Shown here: piece by piece, positions 59,261 through 64,000 of the stretch
Layout of the letters: each line of letters opens with the position of its first letter
Position numbering within the stretch: position 1 is the first letter of the stretch
NCBI GenBank assembly: GCA_023411795.1
Contig: JAEYOK010000027.1
Span: forward strand, 1 to 64,000
Length of the DNA stretch: 64,000 nt
Reading direction: 5' to 3'
DNA from: Bacillota bacterium
Lineage (GTDB): Bacteria; Bacillota; Clostridia; DSM-8532
Made by a program: the position numbers and the translations under genes
Notes under the pieces: generated by a model
What the model saw: the letters and a program-made list of their open reading frames with translations, nothing else
Databases searched by the model: none
What the model was told of the DNA's origin: nothing

Positions 59261-59419
59261 AGGTAACCTCGCTTTCAACTAAAAATAAAACAGCAACACT
59301 ACAATGTAGTTATTTTACTGAAAATTATACCACACAAGATAGTATCGAAATTCACTAGTTGATATATGGTTTGATTTACCATCCACTTAAACAAAATCGG
59401 AATTTTTTTTGTTTAACTA

Positions 59420-59446
59420 TAATGTTGGGTGGTAAATTGCCGATAT
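59420..59446 (+). promoter_or_regulatory. Sigma-28 (SigD)-type promoter of flagellin
   Basis: TAAT (59420-59423), 15 bases, GCCGATAT (59439-59446): a close match to the sigma-28 consensus with exact spacing. It gives a leader of about 130 bases before the flagellin start. Confidence 0.85.
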
Positions 59447-59506
59447 AAAAGATGTGAAGCTGATTCATTCCCGTTGGCGCCAAAAGGGTTTGAAAAAGTT
59501 CATAAC

Positions 59507-59554
59507 CAAAGTCCCGGTTGGTAGGGACCAGAATACGGGAGAAAGGATTCTCCC
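59507..59554 (+). promoter_or_regulatory. Structured flagellin leader with CsrA-type hairpin
   Basis: Two hairpins lie in the flagellin 5' leader. The first has arms GTCCC/GGGAC (about 59510-59527). The second, 59537-59554, is a perfect 7-bp stem (GGGAGAA/TTCTCCC) with an AGGA tetraloop. The ribosome binding site AAGGAGG is 13 bases further (59567-59573). A GGA in a hairpin loop just ahead of a GGA-containing ribosome binding site is the arrangement CsrA binds in the flagellin leader of Bacillus subtilis to block translation. Confidence 0.75.
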
Positions 59555-59581
59555 AAAACAATTATCAAGGAGGATTTTACT

Positions 59582-60406
59582 ATGAGAATTAATCACAACA
59601 TTTCAGCACTTAACACCTATCGTCAGTTATCTGTTAACACAACCGCAGGGGGCAAATCCCTTGAAAAGTTGTCATCAGGTTACAGAATTAACCGTGCAGG
59701 CGATGATGCAGCAGGTCTTGCTATCTCTGAAAAAATGAGAGGCCAGATTCGTGGTTTGAACCAGGCAGAACGTAACTCACAGGATGCTATTTCTCTTATC
59801 CAGACAGCTGAAGGTGCTCTCAATGAGACCCACAGTATTCTGCAGAGAATGAGAGAGCTCGCAGTTCAATCGGCTTCCGATACCAATACCGATAAAGACC
59901 GCGCAGAAATCCAAAAGGAAATCACCGAGTTACAGACTGAGATCACAAGAATCTCCACCGACACTGAGTTCAACACCATGAAGTTACTTGATGGTGACTA
60001 TGCTACTACATCATTGACTTTCCAGGTTGGTGCCAATGACGGTCAAGTAGTTACATTGAATATTGGCCAGATGGATGATGTAACTTTAGGTGTAGACGCT
60101 GCTAAGATTGATTTAACATCCCAGGCAAGTGCATCTGCAGCTATTACAACGATTGACTCAGCTATTAGCACAGTTTCATCTGAACGCGCTAAGCTTGGTG
60201 CTGTACAAAACAGACTTGAGCACACAATCAACAACCTCAACACAACTTCTGAAAACTTGACAGCATCTGAATCACGTGTACGTGACGTTGATATGGCTAA
60301 GGAAATGATGGAATTCACCAAGAACAGTATCCTGCAGCAGGCAGCTACAGCTATGTTAGCTCAGGCTAATCAGCAACCTCAGGGAGTTCTGCAGTTACTG
60401 CAATAA
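59582..60406 (+). CDS. hag: Flagellin
   Basis: This is the filament protein, 274 aa. The N-terminal D0/D1 region begins MRINHNISALNTYRQLSVNT and includes KLSSGYRINRAGDDAAGLAI (core SSGYRINRAGDDAAGLAIS) and ILQRMRELAVQSASDTNT. The C-terminal D1/D0 region ends ILQQAATAMLAQANQQPQGV. The central variable region is very short (about residues 140-200), as in minimal Clostridium/Bacillus flagellins. AAGGAGG lies eight bases before the ATG. A sigma-28 promoter and a structured leader precede it, and a strong terminator follows. Codon choice looks like that of a highly expressed gene. The adjacent glycan genes suggest that it is glycosylated. Confidence 0.98.
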   Translation: MRINHNISALNTYRQLSVNTTAGGKSLEKLSSGYRINRAGDDAAGLAISEKMRGQIRGLNQAERNSQDAISLIQTAEGALNETHSILQRMRELAVQSASDTNTDKDRAEIQKEITELQTEITRISTDTEFNTMKLLDGDYATTSLTFQVGANDGQVVTLNIGQMDDVTLGVDAAKIDLTSQASASAAITTIDSAISTVSSERAKLGAVQNRLEHTINNLNTTSENLTASESRVRDVDMAKEMMEFTKNSILQQAATAMLAQANQQPQGVLQLLQ

Positions 60407-60439
60407 TTCTCATTTAATATCTATTTTCTTTAGTTATAT

Positions 60440-60470
60440 GGGTCAGAGTCTTCGGGCTCTGACCTTTTTT
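60440..60470 (+). terminator. Terminator of flagellin
   Basis: GGTCAGAG-TCTTCGGG-CTCTGACC hairpin followed by seven T. Very stable, as expected for an abundant message. Confidence 0.95.
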
Positions 60471-60511
60471 ATTGAAATCAAATCGAATTATATTTTTTTA
60501 AGGGGAGTACT

Positions 60512-61765
60512 ATGAAAATATCATCCTGTGTCATCGTAAAAAATGAAGCCGAAAACATCGAAAGATGCTTAAATAGTATAAAGGATATTTCAAATGAGAT
60601 TATTGTTGTTGATACAGGATCTACAGATAATACCAAAGAAATTGCGTCTAAATTTGGGGCAAGAATATACGACTTTAAATGGGATGATAATTTCAGTAAT
60701 GCGAAGAATTACGCTTTAGATAAAGCAACCGGAGACTGGATAATTTTCCTTGACGCAGACGAATACTTTGAGACAAATACCCAAAAAATCTTAGGGCGTG
60801 TATTTAAACATATACACAACAATAAGGCAATAGATGCAGTGCTTTGTAGAATGATTAATACTGAAGGATTTAACGGAAAAATCCTTTCTGAAAACCCAAC
60901 GGTTAGAATTTTTAGAGGAAGATGCGGAATTCGCTTTTCAGGAGCTGTTCACGAACAGCCGCTAAAGAATGGCAATTCCTTTAGTGCTGCTAAAGTAACC
61001 GATTTCAATCTATTAATATACCATACCGGTTATTCATCAGCTATATTACCAGAAAAGATAAAACGTAATCTTAAAATACTTGAAAATGAGATTGCGAATA
61101 ATCAGATTACAAATTTAACCTATTATTATATGAGTTCTATGCATAACAATCTGGGTAATTATGAAGAGTCTATTAAATATGCACTTCTTGCTCTTAAAGA
61201 ACTGACTATAAAAGATACAATTATGGCATATCAGCCGTATATATTATTAATTAAGTCAATGCTTGTCCTGAAAGATAAATATGTGGCCGATGAGATTGAA
61301 AAATACGCAAATGAAGCCATAGAAGCATTCCCCACCCATCCTGAAATTTGGTATATAAAAGGTATGGTCAAGAAGGCACAACATGATTATCCTGCAGCAA
61401 TAAATTGTTTTTTAAAGGCAATTAATTATAATAAGAACTTTAATCTATTATTGAATAATAATTTTCCTGGACAGACTGAAAATGTTTATTTCAATTTGGC
61501 AGAATCTTATAAAAAGTTAGGAGATCAGGTTCACGCTCTAGAATATTATTTTGAAGCATTAAAAATAAATAAAATGAACATCGATACTTTTTCCGGGTTA
61601 TATGATTTAATTGAAAACCAGGATTCTACAGAAATAATCTTATTTTTAAACAGTATCTACCATAAGGAAAATAAAAATGATATGGCTTTTTTAAATGTTG
61701 CTATGGCAAAGCTTGGGGATAATGTCCTTGCCAACTATTATTATAATACCTATAAGAAAAATTAG
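60512..61765 (+). CDS. Family 2 glycosyltransferase with TPR-like C-terminal region
   Basis: This is a 417 aa GT-A fold glycosyltransferase. The nucleotide-sugar site begins SCVIVKNEAENIERCLNSIK, then DTGSTDN (34-40) and the metal-binding FLDADEYF near residue 85. Residues 190-400 have TPR character (YYYMSSMHNNLGNYEESIKY, FNLAESYKKLGDQVHALEYY, core AESYKKLGD). This layout occurs in enzymes that glycosylate proteins, including SunS-like and flagellin glycosyltransferases. AAGGGGAG precedes the ATG. It follows flagellin after its terminator; with the epimerase and FkbM genes it suggests a flagellar or surface glycan cluster. The acceptor is inferred, not shown. Confidence 0.9.
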   Translation: MKISSCVIVKNEAENIERCLNSIKDISNEIIVVDTGSTDNTKEIASKFGARIYDFKWDDNFSNAKNYALDKATGDWIIFLDADEYFETNTQKILGRVFKHIHNNKAIDAVLCRMINTEGFNGKILSENPTVRIFRGRCGIRFSGAVHEQPLKNGNSFSAAKVTDFNLLIYHTGYSSAILPEKIKRNLKILENEIANNQITNLTYYYMSSMHNNLGNYEESIKYALLALKELTIKDTIMAYQPYILLIKSMLVLKDKYVADEIEKYANEAIEAFPTHPEIWYIKGMVKKAQHDYPAAINCFLKAINYNKNFNLLLNNNFPGQTENVYFNLAESYKKLGDQVHALEYYFEALKINKMNIDTFSGLYDLIENQDSTEIILFLNSIYHKENKNDMAFLNVAMAKLGDNVLANYYYNTYKKN

Positions 61766-61844
61766 TAAGCAATACCTTAATTGATTGTGTACAAACCTCA
61801 ATCATTTTGATTATATTTCTATTTCACTTAAAGAAGGTGCATAA

Positions 61845-62894
61845 ATGAATAAGTTATTGGAATCAGACTTTAAGGATATAGCAAGTTTGGACATACCATG
61901 GAACAAGATAGATGAAAAAACAATCCTTATAACTGGAGCAACAGGTTTTTTGGGATACCTGTTGATACTTTTTTTTACTTATTTGAATAATGAATATCAC
62001 CGAAACATCAAGTTGATTGCTTTGGTCCGGAATTCGGGAAAAGCCAGAAAATTACTCGGTGACAACATCATTATAATAGAAGGAGATATCTGTAATATCC
62101 CTCACATACCTTTTGCTATAGATTTCCTTATTCATTGCGCAGCCGAAACGAATTCCAAAAAAATGGTGGAAACGCCCGTTGAAGTGTCAGAAGGAATAGT
62201 TTTAGGAACCTTCAACATAATGAAGCTGGCTAAACAAAAAGGAATAGAAAGCGCTGTATATGTCTCCTCAATGGAAGTATACGGCCAAGTTGCAGCAAAA
62301 TCTGATAAAGTTCTTGAGAATGATAGCGGTTTCATTGATATTTTGAGAGCTAGAAGCTGCTATCCTATGGGTAAAAGGATGGCTGAGAACATATGCTATA
62401 GCTATTATTATCAATATGGAGTACCGGTTAAGATTGCAAGACTGGCACAAACATTTGGCCCAGGTGTTCGTGAAACCGACAATCGTGTATTCGCGCAATT
62501 TGCCAGGAGTGTTATAAATAATAAGGATATCATTCTTCATACCGGCGGTTCATCTATCGGAAACTATTGTTATTCGGCAGATGCAATATCAGGACTAATC
62601 CTTATACTATTGAAGGGAACAAACGGACAAGCCTATAACGTTGTCAATGAGGAATCGACTATGACAATATCACAAATGGCAGAGTTAGTCGCCACTAAAG
62701 TTGCAGAAGGGGATATTTCGGTTAAGTATGAAGTGCCTGAAACCAACATCTATGGGTATGCCAGCCCTAGTAAAAATAGGCTTTCATCAGAGAAATTATG
62801 CTCACTTGGCTGGAAGCCTATGTATGGCATGGAGGATATGTACCGAAGAATGATAGAGAGCATGAAAGCCCAGTCCTCTGATAGTAAAATATGA
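61845..62894 (+). CDS. NAD-dependent epimerase/dehydratase
   Basis: This is a 349 aa extended short-chain dehydrogenase. The Rossmann motif is ITGATGFLG (29-37); catalytic residues are Ser142 region in VSSMEVYG and Tyr173/Lys177 in CYPMGKRMAEN. AQTFGPGVRETDNRVFAQFA (core TFGPGVRETDNRVFAQF) and the C-terminal YGYASPSKNRLSSEKLCSLG (core LSSEKLCSLGW) fit nucleotide-sugar epimerases and reductases. The specific sugar cannot be told. AAGGTG precedes the ATG. It lies 79 bases after the glycosyltransferase and 18 bases before the FkbM gene. Confidence 0.9.
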   Translation: MNKLLESDFKDIASLDIPWNKIDEKTILITGATGFLGYLLILFFTYLNNEYHRNIKLIALVRNSGKARKLLGDNIIIIEGDICNIPHIPFAIDFLIHCAAETNSKKMVETPVEVSEGIVLGTFNIMKLAKQKGIESAVYVSSMEVYGQVAAKSDKVLENDSGFIDILRARSCYPMGKRMAENICYSYYYQYGVPVKIARLAQTFGPGVRETDNRVFAQFARSVINNKDIILHTGGSSIGNYCYSADAISGLILILLKGTNGQAYNVVNEESTMTISQMAELVATKVAEGDISVKYEVPETNIYGYASPSKNRLSSEKLCSLGWKPMYGMEDMYRRMIESMKAQSSDSKI

Positions 62895-62912
62895 AGTACA
62901 TGGAGAGATTCA

Positions 62913-64000
62913 ATGGATTATATTGATGAAATAAAAAAAATTATAACCACACGACTGGGGAGCATCACGAAAAACAGAGAAGCTATACTAGATCATTTCA
63001 GGCAATTGTCGACCTGCAAAGAAATATGCTTATTCGGGGCAGGTCAAGCGGGTAAATCGCTCTATTTTACTTTAAAAGAACAGAATATTAAAGTGGAATC
63101 GTTCTGCGACAATGACAGAAATAAGTGGGGAAAAATCGTTGTTGATTCTAAACCATGTATTTCATATAATGAGCTTTTAAAATACAAAGATAATGTAATT
63201 TGCGTTATTTCAACAGGACCCGGCTATGGCAGTGAAATATACAAGCAGTTATCAAAAAGCGGATTTAAAAATATATACGGAAGAGAGATATTTATTTCAC
63301 AGACAGTTCATCCTGACATTGTTCTTTATGATTCAGATGAAACATCTCAAAGGCTACTGCGAATAACACGTTTGCTCAATGATGAATACTCATTGAAAGT
63401 ATTATTTTATAAGCTCAAATCTTTGACTGCCGAGTTGAACGAATGGATGAACTTCAGTTTTAATGATATCCTTGACAGGAACATCTATTTTATCGAGAAT
63501 GGACGGTATCTGAAGGATAATTGTACAATAATCGATTGCGGTGCTTATAATGGAGATACTTTGTTGAATCTGATAGACACACTGAAATATGTGAACTTTC
63601 AGAATTACATTTGCTATGAGATGGATCCGGAGAATTTCGGACTGCTTCAGAATTTCATCGATAGACTACCTGACCCATTGCGGCAAAAAGTTACTGCATA
63701 TAACCTAGGTATTGGTAAAAGCACAAGCAGTGTAAAGTATCGTGGTAATCTGCTCGATTGCTTCATTGATCCAAATGGGGAAAAAAATGCGGATGTCATT
63801 AAAATTGATGATCATTTGAAAGGAATAGATGTCGATTTTATTAAAATGGATATTGAAGGCAGTGAGATGGATGCATTGATTGGAGCTGAGAAAACGCTGA
63901 CAGAGTGCCGTCCTGTCTGCGCAATATCTATTTACCATAAGTTTGAAGATTTATGGGAAATCCCTTTATTTTTCGAAAAGGTTATTCCAGACTCCAGATT
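62913..64000 (+). CDS. FkbM-family methyltransferase, cut by the window end
   Basis: An open frame starts at the ATG at 62913 (GGAGAG five to six bases ahead) and continues to the window edge, giving at least 362 residues. Residues 30-130 look like a Rossmann-type domain with FGAGQAGKSLYFTL, resembling domains in sugar-modifying enzymes. The FkbM methyltransferase domain follows: IIDCGAYNGDTLLNL near 205 (SAM-binding), and DFIKMDIEGSEMDALIGAEK near 307, the family signature. It would methylate a hydroxyl, probably on a sugar. It follows the epimerase by 18 bases and so shares its operon. The C terminus is not visible. Confidence 0.88.
   Translation, partial: MDYIDEIKKIITTRLGSITKNREAILDHFRQLSTCKEICLFGAGQAGKSLYFTLKEQNIKVESFCDNDRNKWGKIVVDSKPCISYNELLKYKDNVICVISTGPGYGSEIYKQLSKSGFKNIYGREIFISQTVHPDIVLYDSDETSQRLLRITRLLNDEYSLKVLFYKLKSLTAELNEWMNFSFNDILDRNIYFIENGRYLKDNCTIIDCGAYNGDTLLNLIDTLKYVNFQNYICYEMDPENFGLLQNFIDRLPDPLRQKVTAYNLGIGKSTSSVKYRGNLLDCFIDPNGEKNADVIKIDDHLKGIDVDFIKMDIEGSEMDALIGAEKTLTECRPVCAISIYHKFEDLWEIPLFFEKVIPDSR

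Overview
The window looks like chromosome of a low-G+C, endospore-forming, flagellated anaerobe of the class Clostridia (Ruminiclostridium/Acetivibrio-like). The signs are the long Bacillus-type SRP RNA next to dnaX, spore-cortex enzymes (SleB, CwlD), a V-type ATP synthase operon, YtrA-type GntR/ABC modules, a T-box leader, and the Firmicute order sua5-ywlE-rpiB-upp-comEB-tagO-mnaA. I see no prophage, insertion sequence, CRISPR array or defence island. Taxonomy is inferred from gene content only.

Layout. 0-2.1 kb: GntR(YtrA)-ABC ATPase-permease operon. 2.2-8.5 kb: YitT, L31, a Rho factor with an insert of about 300 residues, a His/Gln-rich small protein, and dnaX. 8.6-9.4 kb: SRP RNA surrounded by short dispersed GGGGAC-type hairpin repeats. 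9.4-12.0 kb: an XRE-cupin regulator and an acyl-CoA synthetase behind a T-box leader with a near-consensus promoter. 12.1-20.8 kb: nine-gene V-type ATP synthase operon (H-C-I-K-F-E-A-B-D). 21-24 kb: argD, three small unknown genes and sleB. 24.2-30.3 kb: envelope and sporulation genes (VanW/G5, PRC-barrel, TPR membrane protein, cwlD, bactofilin-like protein). 30.3-36.5 kb: ECF sigma/anti-sigma pair, a ParC/ParE-like type II topoisomerase and a secreted protein whose ribosome binding site can be sequestered. 36.7-38.6 kb: second GntR/ABC operon with a perfect 34-bp operator. 38.7-49.2 kb: housekeeping (clpX, clpP, tig, fabZ, yebC, hpf, hslO and others). 49.3-55 kb: the conserved mnaA-to-sua5 block. 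55-60.4 kb: late flagellar genes (yvyF, a FlgN-like gene, fliS, fliD, flaG, flagellin) with two matching sigma-28 promoters and a CsrA-type hairpin in the flagellin leader. 60.5-64 kb: glycosyltransferase, NAD-dependent epimerase and FkbM methyltransferase, probably a flagellin or surface glycan cluster; the last gene runs off the window.

How the parts work together. Most genes are housekeeping. The more interesting regulation is in RNA: the T-box ahead of an acyl-CoA synthetase (possibly sensing tRNA-Ile or tRNA-Ala), the flagellin leader hairpin with GGA in its loop, the stem that can hide the ribosome binding site at 36.5 kb, and structured intergenic repeats. Other points worth a second look are the AT-hook-bearing insert in Rho, a threefold repeat of the VanW-family gene's 3' end in which every copy carries the same tail and stop codon, and a possible small unannotated transcription unit between flaG and flagellin.
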